Part shown: positions 1 to 7,843 of the stretch, piece after piece
Layout of the letters: each line of letters starts with the position of its first letter
Numbering within the stretch: the stretch's first letter is position 1
DNA from: Gammaproteobacteria bacterium
GTDB taxonomy: Bacteria; Pseudomonadota; Gammaproteobacteria; Enterobacterales; Psychrobiaceae
Assembly (NCBI GenBank): GCA_013214965.1
Contig: JABSRU010000035.1
Coordinates: forward strand, 1 to 43,335
Reading direction: 5' to 3'
Length of the DNA: 43,335 nt
Notes under the pieces: generated by a model
What the model saw: only the letters and a program-made list of their open reading frames with translations
The model's database searches: none
What the model was told of the DNA's origin: nothing
Program-made: the position numbers and the translations under genes

Positions 1-16
1 TCAAACTCTTCAATTA
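1..16 (-). rRNA. rrs: 5' end of 16S rRNA (rest lies left of window)
   Basis: Read on the minus strand, the first 16 bases give TAATTGAAGAGTTTGA, the conserved start of bacterial 16S rRNA (E. coli AAATTGAAGAGTTTGA). Only this tip is in the window; the gene continues to the left. The rrn leader and promoter at 17-350 support the assignment. In E. coli murI also sits just upstream of an rrn operon (rrnB), as here. Confidence 0.93.
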
Positions 17-277
17 AATTTGATTTTTTACGTTCGTTAGAACGACTCAATGAATACTAGCTTAACCTCTTCTTATCGTGAGATAACAAGTGTTACGCTT
101 TTCATAACTACAATCTATTGCTAGATTGTTCGTGTGAGCATATTCGTTAAGTATTTTTGATACTTATCGTCAAATGCCCACACAGTTTATTTGAATACTA
201 ATTATTAAAGAACGTTTCAACTCGACTAACCTTTCAGTTAGGAGTTACGCTTAGAACCCTGTGGTTCGCTGCGTTGG
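17..277 (-). other. rrn operon leader with boxA-type antitermination signal
   Basis: This is the transcribed leader of the minus-strand rrn operon. It contains a boxA-like GTTCTTTAATAA (minus strand of 202-213), where NusB/S10 load for antitermination. It also holds the conserved TGTGTGGGCATTTGACG block (minus strand of 169-185), equivalent to E. coli GTGTGGGCACTCG. A small hairpin, CGTTC-TAA-CGAACG, lies about 30 bases before the 16S start. The right boundary is the start site predicted from the promoter and is approximate. Confidence 0.85.
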
Positions 278-283
278 ATGTGC

Positions 284-345
284 ATAATACGTCAACGAGG
301 TTCCAAGTCAACATTTATTTTGTAAAAAATTTATTTTAATAGGAT
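284..345 (-). promoter_or_regulatory. rrn P1-type promoter with UP-like element
   Basis: On the minus strand there is TTGACT (306-311), a 16-bp spacer and TATTAT (284-289), followed by GCAC and a predicted start near 277. The 16-bp spacing is the same as in E. coli rrn P1 promoters. Directly upstream (312-345) lies an A/T-only tract like an UP element, where the RNA polymerase alpha C-terminal domain binds. Assignment rests on sequence match and position relative to the 16S gene. Confidence 0.8.
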
Positions 346-722
346 ATCTCCAGCTATTTAGATTAATACATCATAGTAAGCATTCATTTTAATGCACCTA
401 ACAATGTAAAGAGCATCAAAGTCTCAGTTTCTGGCTATTACTTAACCAGTCAATATTAAATAGATAAAAAACAATCATTTAATTAATTACGTTTAATCTG
501 CAATTTAATTATCACCTAAAATGTTTCGCTAAAATCCGTTTAGCATAGTAAAAAATCAATTTTTATAACAAATTAACAACATTTACAGATAAAGATAGCT
601 ATTTTGATGACTATTACATACAAATTAAACTAAAGGACAACTCAAACTAGCCAGTTGTCTAAAATATCTCTATTATATGTTGTTTAAGTTTCTATTTTTC
701 TTCATTAATTTGGATTGTTTTT
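346..722. other. AT-rich intergenic region between rrn promoter and RRM gene
   Basis: No reading frame or RNA gene is recognisable here. The left part may hold Fis or extra rrn promoter sites, but no clear consensus was seen. A 7-bp hairpin (GACAACT and AGTTGTC, 636-659) lies in the likely 5' leader of the downstream RRM gene; its role is unknown. Confidence 0.4.
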
Positions 723-1187
723 ATGAAATCAACTAAGTTCGTTCCCTTTATTGTTCTTTTTGTTTTAGCCGTTGCAGGATTTTTTATATTACCTATGGTC
801 AATGAAGCGTTTGCTGCTTGTGGTGCAGTCTTCGCGATCGGTATTATTTTAGGTGGCATTACCGTTTCAATGTTAACACCGTCCACATCATCATCTAGTG
901 ATGATGAAGAACGTCAAACCTTGTACGTTGGCAATCTTCCTTACCGCGCTAACGAAACCATTGTTCGTGAATTATTTGAAAAGTACGGCAACGTTTATTC
1001 AGTACGCCTAGTGAAAGATAAACAAACAGGCCGTCGTCGTGGGTTTGGTTTTGTTACAATGAACGCCCAAGGTGCTAAAGACGCTATGGGGTCATTAAAT
1101 GATAATGAATTTCAAGAACGCGTATTAAAAGTACGTGAAGCTAAAGAGAAAACCAGTTTAGAAGACTCAAGCCAAGCTAGCGAGTAA
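723..1187 (+). CDS. Membrane-anchored RRM-domain RNA-binding protein
   Basis: A 154-residue protein in two parts. Residues 5-24 and 31-50 are two hydrophobic membrane helices. A Ser/Asp/Glu linker (55-63) then leads to one RNA recognition motif (about 65-145). RNP2 is LYVGNL and RNP1 is RGFGFVTM, both complete with the aromatic residues that stack on RNA bases, so single-stranded RNA binding is expected. Such RRM proteins with an N-terminal membrane hairpin are, from general knowledge, found in Vibrio/Shewanella-type bacteria, but their RNA targets are not established. The gene sits just upstream of, and divergent from, an rrn operon. Its 3' end overlaps murI tail-to-tail by 11 bp. The start is the ATG that opens the hydrophobic segment. 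Confidence 0.88.
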   Translation: MKSTKFVPFIVLFVLAVAGFFILPMVNEAFAACGAVFAIGIILGGITVSMLTPSTSSSSDDEERQTLYVGNLPYRANETIVRELFEKYGNVYSVRLVKDKQTGRRRGFGFVTMNAQGAKDAMGSLNDNEFQERVLKVREAKEKTSLEDSSQASE

Positions 1188-1959
1188 TATAAACTAGCTC
1201 GCTAAACCCTTCTTGTGCTAGAGATTGGTTTAAAGAGTCATCTTGATAACGCTCAGTATAAAAAGCCCGAAAACAGATGTTGTTATCGGGTTTTTTTATT
1301 AGAATAGAACAGACGCGCTGTGCAATGGCTGCTCCTGAGTCGATTAATGTAACATTCTGCGGTAATACCTGCTGCAATTGATTTTTAAGTAATGGAAAAT
1401 GCGTACAACCTAATACCAATGTATCGACCGTGTTTTGTAATGGCTTACAAATTACGGTTAGTTGGTCTAAATTAATCGCATGATTCCTAAAAACAGATTC
1501 CGCCATCGCCACCAGTTCATTAGTCCCTACTTTAATTAAATGACAATCTGGCGCATGTTCATTGCTTAAACGTGAAATATAGTCTCGAGATATCGTACCT
1601 TGAGTCGCTAATAACCCAATTACTTTATTTTTAGATTGCTGTGCCGCTGGTTTGATTGCAGGAACAACGCCAACCACAGGTATGGATAATGCTTTTCGTA
1701 AAGCAGGTAATGCGATAGTACTAGCTGAGTTACAAGCAATAACTAATAACTGGGGCTTAGTTTTATTAACCACGTCGCTCATCAATTCAACCAATCGTTT
1801 TATTAATTGCTCTTCACTAAGGCGTCCATAAGGGTAATACAAATTATCAAACAGATAATCGATAGATACTTGAGGCAGTAACTGCTTTATTTCTCGCACA
1901 ACACTAATGCCGCCGATACCTGAATCGAATATTAAGATTTGTCCTGCCAAAAGGCCCAT
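1177..1959 (-). CDS. murI: Glutamate racemase
   Basis: Converts L-glutamate to D-glutamate in the cytoplasm for peptidoglycan synthesis. The 260-residue protein has the Asp/Glu racemase signatures: FDSGIGG (11-17), VIACNSAST around the first catalytic cysteine C76, and LGCTHFP around the second cysteine C185. PVVGVVPAIKPA is also strongly conserved. Compared with E. coli MurI it lacks a short N-terminal extension; the ATG at 1959 places the signature Asp at residue 12, as in many family members. Position next to an rrn operon is the same as in E. coli. It converges with the RRM gene. Confidence 0.96.
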   Translation of the reverse strand: MGLLAGQILIFDSGIGGISVVREIKQLLPQVSIDYLFDNLYYPYGRLSEEQLIKRLVELMSDVVNKTKPQLLVIACNSASTIALPALRKALSIPVVGVVPAIKPAAQQSKNKVIGLLATQGTISRDYISRLSNEHAPDCHLIKVGTNELVAMAESVFRNHAINLDQLTVICKPLQNTVDTLVLGCTHFPLLKNQLQQVLPQNVTLIDSGAAIAQRVCSILIKKPDNNICFRAFYTERYQDDSLNQSLAQEGFSELVYITR

Positions 1960-2017
1960 CCTTTAAATTATCTGCTAGTTGATAATTATCGCAAATAGGC
2001 GGCTGTTGACAAGTTTA

Positions 2018-3214
2018 TTATGAATTTAAAAAGCGTTGATTAAAATCATTAAAGTTTTGTGCCTTGTTAACAGTAACCAAACCATCCATGAGCTCAATCT
2101 GCTGTTGGGCAACATCGTTCATCAATTTTTTAAGGTTTTCCCCCTCAAATAAAGCATCGGACTGTTTAAAAATAGCGGCTAAATCTTTAGCATAAGGGGC
2201 TAATGTTGCAATTGGGGAATCTTTACTTCCTTGGCTATAATGCTCGATCACTGATATTTGCTTCACTTCTTTAAAATCAAAAGAAAACTGAGCTATTTGC
2301 TGGTCATCAAACCCTAGTTCCTGAGCTTGTTGCCAGGCTTTTTCAACATCACCGTTGAAGAACTTGTCCGCAAGCTTAGTAATATCTTTAATTAAATTGG
2401 AAACTGCTTTTAGCTCTTCTTTATCTAAAGTGCCTTCTACTTGGAAACTAAAGGATTGATATTGGTTAAACTCAATATTCTTAGAGTTTTCACCATCCAC
2501 GATACTTTGCCGCTGCGATAAACTAGTGAAACGACTAAAGTTGATATTAATTTCATCACCATCTTTAGTAGTAATGGCAATTGATGCTTGCTCATCCTCG
2601 AATAAATCCAATTGCTGCTCAGAGACATTAATACTCGACACTTGAGGAGAGAATAATTGCTGTTCGAGATCGGTCATTGAGTCTTGAATTAGCTGATAAC
2701 TTTTATCGATTCCCTGTTCTAATTCTTTAGTGTATATATCAAATCCCTTAAGCTCATCTCGTGCTTGTGAAAAACCTTGATCGATACCACTTCGCGCCTG
2801 ACTGAGTAATTCATTGAGTTTATCATCACTAGCACCACTTGCTTGAGCCCCGATAATGATTCCAGAAACAAAATCCATGACATTTTTAGCCACGGCTTCA
2901 AAATCAAATTCAAAAGGCTTAATCTCAATGATGTCTAAATTAGCCCCTTTTCCTTCTTGAATATTAATGGTTTTACTTGAATGGAGCTCATAAGAGAAAG
3001 AACTGTCAATTGACAATTGTTGGTTTAGGGAGGCTAATAATGTTTTGGCACCAATCATTAATTTCTGATTAGTATCGAAAGTTACGGTGACAGGATCTTG
3101 TGCTCCCCTAGTCTTAGCGACAGCATCACTTTGAGATTTACTTTTAATTACCTCACGATCTTTATCCTGTTTTATCTGATGGTTAGCAGAATTTTTTACT
3201 GGATTAATATTCAT
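2018..3214 (-). CDS. DUF5610-like hypothetical protein
   Basis: A 398-residue protein with no signal peptide and no membrane helix. The N-terminus (1-40) is polar and likely disordered. Residues about 100-190 (FDFEAVAKNVMDFVSG, then a Gln/Ala-rich helix with QARSGIDQGFSQARDEL) resemble the DUF5610 family of marine gammaproteobacteria. That match is from memory and only moderately sure. The rest alternates charged helices with short beta stretches (240-280), and the C-terminus ends in NDFNQRFLNS. It is encoded 58 bp upstream of murI on the same strand. It occupies the place between trmA and murI where E. coli has btuB. The start ATG is preceded by GGTGCC with no clear ribosome site. Function unknown. 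Confidence 0.6.
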   Translation of the reverse strand: MNINPVKNSANHQIKQDKDREVIKSKSQSDAVAKTRGAQDPVTVTFDTNQKLMIGAKTLLASLNQQLSIDSSFSYELHSSKTINIQEGKGANLDIIEIKPFEFDFEAVAKNVMDFVSGIIIGAQASGASDDKLNELLSQARSGIDQGFSQARDELKGFDIYTKELEQGIDKSYQLIQDSMTDLEQQLFSPQVSSINVSEQQLDLFEDEQASIAITTKDGDEININFSRFTSLSQRQSIVDGENSKNIEFNQYQSFSFQVEGTLDKEELKAVSNLIKDITKLADKFFNGDVEKAWQQAQELGFDDQQIAQFSFDFKEVKQISVIEHYSQGSKDSPIATLAPYAKDLAAIFKQSDALFEGENLKKLMNDVAQQQIELMDGLVTVNKAQNFNDFNQRFLNS

Positions 3215-3383
3215 GGAGGCACCTGTTTTGTTGATTAAGATTTTGACTATAATAAATTATCGGCAGAACTGTACAAAACTTAAGCCATTTTGTTCACAAT
3301 TTATTCATTTTACACTGGACAAATCCCACCATTAACTTAGAATTTGCGCCCTTAATTTAAAGTATTTGTGTAGGAACAGCAAA

Positions 3384-4481
3384 ATGATCCCAGGTCAAGT
3401 TGACGTCGCCAATTATCAGCAGCAATTATCAGAAAAATCCGAGTTCTTGGTGGATCGTTTTAAGCAATTTAACCCGCCTAGTTTAGAAACTTTTGCCTCT
3501 AAACCTTCTCATTATAGATTGCGGGCTGAGTTTCGAGTTTGGCATCAAGATGAAGATCTTTACCATATCGTGTTTGACTCAGAAACCAAAGAGAAGGTAC
3601 GGGTTGATCAGTTTCCATCTGCTTCACAGCTGATCAACGATGTGATGGCTGCAATTATGATCGAGATAAGGGGTAACAAAGCGTTACGCTTTAAATTATT
3701 CCAAATTGATTATCTGTCGACTTTAAGTGGTCAAATCACTGTCTCAATGCTATATCATCGTCAACTAGATGAAGAGTGGCAGCAAGAAGCGCAAGCGCTT
3801 AAAGCACGTTTAAATGAAAAATTCGATTTGCAAATTATTGGGCGCGCCCGCAAACAAAAACTTTGTATCGGCAACCCTTTTGTAATCGAAAAACTTCAGG
3901 TAGCCGGTAACGAGATAATTTACCAGCAAGTTGAGAATAGTTTTACTCAGCCAAATGGCGGTATCAACCAAAAGATGTTGGAATGGGCATTAGATATCAC
4001 CAAAGATGCCACCGGAGATTTATTAGAGCTTTACTGTGGCAATGGTAATTTTTCATTGGCACTTGCGCCTAATTTCCGCAAAGTACTAGCGACCGAAATA
4101 GCCAAACCTTCTGTCGAATCAGCACAATATAATATCGCAGCCAATAATATTGATAATGTCACTATTGTGAGAATGTCGGCTGAAGAATTTACCGAAGCGT
4201 TAAGAGGTAAGCGTGAATTTAAGCGTTTAGAAGGTATCGATCTAACCAGTTTCGATTGCAATACCATTTTGGTTGATCCACCACGGGCGGGTTTAGATAA
4301 TAAAACGCTGGAAATGATTCAAGGTTACGACAACATTATTTACATTTCCTGTAACCCTGATACTTTAGCGGATAACTTAGGTGTGTTAACTCAAACCCAT
4401 CACATCACCCGCTTTGCGTTATTTGACCAATTTCCCTATAGCCACCATATGGAATCAGGCGTTTACCTCACTAAAAAATAA
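3384..4481 (+). CDS. trmA: tRNA (uracil-5-)-methyltransferase
   Basis: Makes the m5U54 (ribothymidine) of the T loop in tRNAs using S-adenosylmethionine. The 365-residue length matches E. coli TrmA (366). Visible motifs are the SAM site [25 protein letters not shown] (motif IV), the catalytic cysteine in YISCNP (about C323), and [13 protein letters not shown] with the proton-abstracting Glu. I start at ATG 3384, preceded by TAGGAAC, rather than an in-frame TTG 18 bases upstream, because the protein then aligns with E. coli TrmA from residue 1. It is divergent from the DUF5610-like gene and followed by an inverted-repeat element. Confidence 0.97.
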   Translation: MIPGQVDVANYQQQLSEKSEFLVDRFKQFNPPSLETFASKPSHYRLRAEFRVWHQDEDLYHIVFDSETKEKVRVDQFPSASQLINDVMAAIMIEIRGNKALRFKLFQIDYLSTLSGQITVSMLYHRQLDEEWQQEAQALKARLNEKFDLQIIGRARKQKLCIGNPFVIEKLQVAGNEIIYQQVENSFTQPNGGINQKMLEWALDITKDATGDLLELYCGNGNFSLALAPNFRKVLATEIAKPSVESAQYNIAANNIDNVTIVRMSAEEFTEALRGKREFKRLEGIDLTSFDCNTILVDPPRAGLDNKTLEMIQGYDNIIYISCNPDTLADNLGVLTQTHHITRFALFDQFPYSHHMESGVYLTKK

Positions 4482-4501
4482 ACGCCGATGAAGCAGGATT
4501 G

Positions 4502-4614
4502 TACCAATTTGATTAAGTTTGTGAGCTTGTTGAGCGCAGAAAAATAAATGAAAGCAACACTGTATTCGTTTACTTTAACCAGCACAAGTGGGCAATAACT
4601 TTGTCAGATTGGTA
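4502..4614. repeat. 113-bp inverted-repeat (MITE-like) element
   Basis: The ends TACCAATTTGATTAAGTT (4502-4519) and AACTTTGTCAGATTGGTA (4597-4614) are imperfect inverted repeats (15 of 18 match when one end is reverse-complemented). The interior has no gene. It fills the whole gap between convergent trmA and yijD and ends exactly at the yijD stop codon. No target-site duplication is obvious. A similar single end, TACCAATCAGATTAAATT, occurs at 32424-32441. Size, terminal repeats and lack of coding suggest a small non-autonomous element or a dispersed repeat. In RNA it could fold and act as a two-way terminator. Confidence 0.6.
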
Positions 4615-4971
4615 TCATTTATCTGGATTAAATAACCCTGTTTTATGCAACATATAAAAGATAATTCCCATGCAAATCATTAGCGGTAAAAAATTACTGC
4701 CGATCTCTGGAAATGAAACACGAATAAATACCGAATACCCTAGAGCTCCAACCAAAAAGCTGGCTGCGGTCAATAATGGTATATCACCTTCTAGTGCGCG
4801 ATTTTGATACTCACTCAACATACAATAGAAAGCCAAACCACAGGCAATTAATGGAAAAAAGGAAAAAGCAACTTGCTCTAACGTAACCCCTGCCAGCGTG
4901 CCATTGGCACCTGCGCCAGCGATTAAAGAAAACAGTAAAACCTTTTTATCTTGTGATGAAATACTACTCAT
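4615..4971 (-). CDS. yijD: YijD family inner-membrane protein (DUF1422)
   Basis: A 118-residue protein (E. coli YijD is 119) made of four hydrophobic segments, roughly residues 9-27, 30-48, 65-84 and 92-111, with short polar links. No catalytic motif is visible and the family has no firmly known function. Its start overlaps the fabR stop by 8 bp, so the two are almost certainly co-transcribed and translationally coupled, as in E. coli, where yijD follows fabR. The conserved pairing hints at a membrane-lipid connection, which is inference only. Confidence 0.88.
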   Translation of the reverse strand: MSSISSQDKKVLLFSLIAGAGANGTLAGVTLEQVAFSFFPLIACGLAFYCMLSEYQNRALEGDIPLLTAASFLVGALGYSVFIRVSFPEIGSNFLPLMICMGIIFYMLHKTGLFNPDK

Positions 4972-5593
4972 TAATTTCTTCTCCTTGTTGTTGTTTCTCG
5001 TGCATCATATACGAACCAGCGGCGATCATATTTAATTGGACGATCATCCGCTCTGCTAAACCTTCTCTTGCTTCTTTACTCATATCTAAAGCTTCAGAAC
5101 CTGAGTTAAAGACAATAATTAACATTGCCTCACATTGTATTGTAGCCAATGATTTATTAAGATCAGTATTATGAATCAAATAATCGGTGAGTTCTTCAAC
5201 AAAATGACGAATTTCTCGGTTAACCGCTTTACGAAAAGCCGCAGAATTGCCAGAACGTTCCTGCAACAATAACCGGAATACATTTGGGCATTGTTCGACG
5301 AATTCCATAAAGGTCTCGGTCGAAACCCTAATCACACTGCCCCCTTTGCGAATTCGTTGCCGAGCTTGACGCATCAACTGGCGCAACATCAACCCCGCTT
5401 CATCAACCATGGTTAAACCTAATTCGTTCATATCTTTAAAGTGACGATAAAACGAAGTTGGGGCAATCCCTGCTTCACGTGCAACTTCCCGTAAACTTAA
5501 ATTTGAAAATCCATGCTCAGCAGATAATTGATTAAATGCAGCGTCGACCAATGAACGACGCGTTCTTTCTTTTTGTTGAGCTCGAATTCCCAT
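4964..5593 (-). CDS. fabR: HTH-type transcriptional repressor FabR (TetR family)
   Basis: Represses unsaturated fatty-acid synthesis genes (fabB and fabA in E. coli) in response to the acyl-ACP/CoA pool. The 209-residue protein starts with a TetR helix-turn-helix: [21 protein letters not shown] (about 32-52). A helical ligand domain follows, with [18 protein letters not shown] typical of FabR. Upstream, between the divergent acyltransferase and fabR, lies a possible operator at 5633-5652. It forms an operon with yijD. Confidence 0.93.
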   Translation of the reverse strand: MGIRAQQKERTRRSLVDAAFNQLSAEHGFSNLSLREVAREAGIAPTSFYRHFKDMNELGLTMVDEAGLMLRQLMRQARQRIRKGGSVIRVSTETFMEFVEQCPNVFRLLLQERSGNSAAFRKAVNREIRHFVEELTDYLIHNTDLNKSLATIQCEAMLIIVFNSGSEALDMSKEAREGLAERMIVQLNMIAAGSYMMHEKQQQGEEINE

Positions 5594-5632
5594 TGGGCTT
5601 CCTATTAAATTTACTATTACTTCCTAGAATAC

Positions 5633-5652
5633 GCGATCCTTTAACAGATCGC
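5633..5652. promoter_or_regulatory. Possible operator palindrome upstream of fabR
   Basis: GCGATC and GATCGC form a perfect 6-bp inverted repeat around an 8-bp centre, about 40 bp ahead of the fabR start and about 145 bp ahead of the divergent acyltransferase gene. TetR-family repressors often bind such palindromes in their own promoter. It does not match the E. coli FabR site that I remember, so the regulator is unproven. Confidence 0.3.
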
Positions 5653-5795
5653 ACAAATTATTGCTCATGCTGGCCAAAACAAACGAGGCTAAAAGGATTG
5701 TTAGCTTGAGACTTTAACGTTAGTGCTTTCAATGCCAATAATAAATAAGCATAATATAACCATATCCCATTCTAAAACTAATTCGAGAACCCTAC

Positions 5796-6899
5796 ATGTT
5801 TGACGATATTCGCCCTTATCGAGATGATGAGGTGGTGGCTGTACTACAAAGGTTAATTAACGAGCAGGCTTTACAGTCTTCACTGGCCAGTTATATCATG
5901 CCGAAGTTTTATCGACTATTTCCGACCTTAAGCCGTTGGTTAATGAAAGCTTCCATGAAATTGCGTCTCAAACAATTTACGACCATTGACGCTATTCAGT
6001 TAGAAGTTGAACGTTATTTACATCGATTAATTAAGAAGAGCACCGACGGTTTTAGTTTTAATGGCTTGATCGAGTTAGATCTAACTAAGCCGACTCTTTT
6101 TATCAGTAACCATCGCGATATCGCGCTTGATCCGGCATTAATTAATTTAGCATTATTCAAAGCAGGGGCGAGTACGGTTGAGATTGCGATTGGCGACAAT
6201 TTACTGAGTAAACCATGGGTCAGCGATGTCATGCGCTTAAATAAGAGTTTTATTGTTAAGCGAAACGCCAAAAACAAACGTGAAATGCTCAATAACTCTA
6301 AAGATCTGTCGCGTTATATTCATCATACCTTAACGGACAATGTCCATAATGTGTGGATAGCACAGCGGGAAGGTCGTGCAAAAGACGGCATCGACAAAAC
6401 TAATGTCGCATTAATCTCGATGTTATTACTCAATAGAGATCGACAACAGCCGTTATCACAATATTTAGCACAATTAAACATTGTGCCGGTGTCCATTGCT
6501 TATCAATATGACCCTTGCGACTGTGATAAAGCACGAGAATTAGCAACCATTGAAACAACAGGTCAATACCAAAAGCAAGAAGGCGAAGACTTAAAAAGCA
6601 TCACTCAAGGAATTCTCGGGCACAAAGGACAAGTGCATATCGAGTTTGGCACTCCGATTTTGGGCGACTATGAAAACAGCAAGGAAATTGCGACAGAAAT
6701 TGATCGTCAGATTATCGCCAATTATAAATTGTATGACAGCAATATTGCCGCTGACGCTTTAGTCAAAGAGCCAACGAAAAATATCCCAATCCCTGATTAC
6801 TTATCTAGCCGATTAGCCCAGTTAACCCAGCAACAGCAACGCTGGTTGCTAGCAATGTATGCGAATCCGGTGTCGTCCAAGCATAACCAAACGATTTAA
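5796..6899 (+). CDS. PlsC-like glycerol-phosphate acyltransferase family protein
   Basis: A 367-residue cytoplasmic or membrane-peripheral protein. The acyltransferase fold starts near residue 95. Motif I is ISNHRDIALD (103-112), in which His106 is followed by Asp108 and Asp112 rather than the usual HX4D. FIVKRN and WIAQREGRAKDGI (motif III) follow, and then VPVSIAYQYDPCD (motif IV). These point to acyl transfer to a lysophospholipid or related alcohol, but the exact substrate cannot be read. The N-terminal 90 residues are helical and specific to this subfamily. It is divergent from the lipid regulator fabR, which supports a lipid role by context. The stop overlaps fxsA by 4 bp. Confidence 0.8.
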   Translation: MFDDIRPYRDDEVVAVLQRLINEQALQSSLASYIMPKFYRLFPTLSRWLMKASMKLRLKQFTTIDAIQLEVERYLHRLIKKSTDGFSFNGLIELDLTKPTLFISNHRDIALDPALINLALFKAGASTVEIAIGDNLLSKPWVSDVMRLNKSFIVKRNAKNKREMLNNSKDLSRYIHHTLTDNVHNVWIAQREGRAKDGIDKTNVALISMLLLNRDRQQPLSQYLAQLNIVPVSIAYQYDPCDCDKARELATIETTGQYQKQEGEDLKSITQGILGHKGQVHIEFGTPILGDYENSKEIATEIDRQIIANYKLYDSNIAADALVKEPTKNIPIPDYLSSRLAQLTQQQQRWLLAMYANPVSSKHNQTI

Positions 6900-7384
6900 G
6901 CTTTGGGATCATCCTTATTGTGTTCAATCGATGTTGAATGATCCTTGCTGCTAAATTCACCTTCAATAATATCACCATCGTCATTCTTGCTCGGTCCAAA
7001 TCCTTGGGCTGAGAATGGAGATGCATTGGCAATGACTAACTTAGTGAGTAAGTAGTTAGCGATCGGCTTACGCGTCAATGGCGTAAGCAACAACAGCCCT
7101 AAGCTATCGGTTACAAACCCCGGAGTCACTAATAAAACACCTGCTACGGCAAGCATAATTCCTTCGAGCATTTCTTGCCCCGGTTGCTCGCCACGTTGAA
7201 TTTTCTGCTGTGCTTTAAGCAATGTTTGCAAGCCTTGGCTACGTACTAACGAGGCGCCCACCGCCGCAGTAAAAATGACTAAAGCGATAGTAGGTAACAG
7301 CCCAAACACTTCACCCACTTGAATTAAAATAGAAATTTCAACGATCGGCACAACAACAAAGATTAAAAACAATACAATAAACAC
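6896..7384 (-). CDS. fxsA: FxsA family membrane protein
   Basis: A 162-residue inner-membrane protein. It starts with a hydrophobic helix (MFIVLFLIFVVVPIVEI), followed by membrane segments near 27-45 and 76-100 and a polar C-terminal tail from about 120. The PIVEISILIQVGE and VTPGFVTDSLGLLLLTP stretches are typical of FxsA, known in E. coli for easing phage T7 exclusion by the F plasmid when overproduced; its normal role is unclear. The start is a GTG preceded by GAGG (spacing 5). It converges with the acyltransferase gene (4-bp overlap). Confidence 0.9.
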   Translation of the reverse strand: MFIVLFLIFVVVPIVEISILIQVGEVFGLLPTIALVIFTAAVGASLVRSQGLQTLLKAQQKIQRGEQPGQEMLEGIMLAVAGVLLVTPGFVTDSLGLLLLTPLTRKPIANYLLTKLVIANASPFSAQGFGPSKNDDGDIIEGEFSSKDHSTSIEHNKDDPKA

Positions 7385-7525
7385 TATAACCTCACAAACT
7401 TAAGAATTTGTTAAGAAAAAATTGCCAACTTAGCAATTAAATCAATTCGTTCTCTTTAATATTGGGGTAAACTAGCAAAATTCAATGTGAGACCTTAATT
7501 TTAAATTTTGCCCCAAGGGAAAATG

Positions 7526-7843
7526 ATGACTGAATTAATTCAAGTAAACTGTAATTGTCCTGATGAAAACATCGCACTGGAACTGGCTAATGCCATTGTT
7601 GAACTAAAGCTTGCTGCTTGTGTCAATATTGTCAGTAATATTAAATCCGTTTATCGCTGGCAAGGTAAAATTGAACGTGATATTGAAACTCAACTGCAAA
7701 TAAAAACCAGCAGCGAACTGTATGATGAATTAGAACAACACTTAATACGTTTACATCCCTATGATGTCGCAGAAGTCATCGCCATTCCAATTGTTAATGG
7801 CAATCAAGAATACATTGATTGGCTTAAAGGTAATTTAAAATAA
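7526..7843 (+). CDS. cutA: Divalent-cation tolerance protein CutA
   Basis: A small trimeric PII-like protein of 105 residues linked to copper tolerance in E. coli; the biochemical role is debated. Family marks are CNCPDENIALELA, KLAACVNI with the conserved metal-binding cysteine, SVYRWQGKIE, and the C-terminal HPYDVAEVIAIP. Two adjacent ATGs exist (7523 and 7526). I chose the second because AAGGG (7515-7519) then sits 6 bases away. The stop overlaps the dsbD start in TAATG, so the two form a coupled operon as in E. coli. Confidence 0.95.
   Translation: MTELIQVNCNCPDENIALELANAIVELKLAACVNIVSNIKSVYRWQGKIERDIETQLQIKTSSELYDELEQHLIRLHPYDVAEVIAIPIVNGNQEYIDWLKGNLK

Noticed and set aside
3366-3383. 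TTG start for TrmA
   Set aside because: It adds six residues not found in TrmA; ATG 3384 has a TAGGAAC site.
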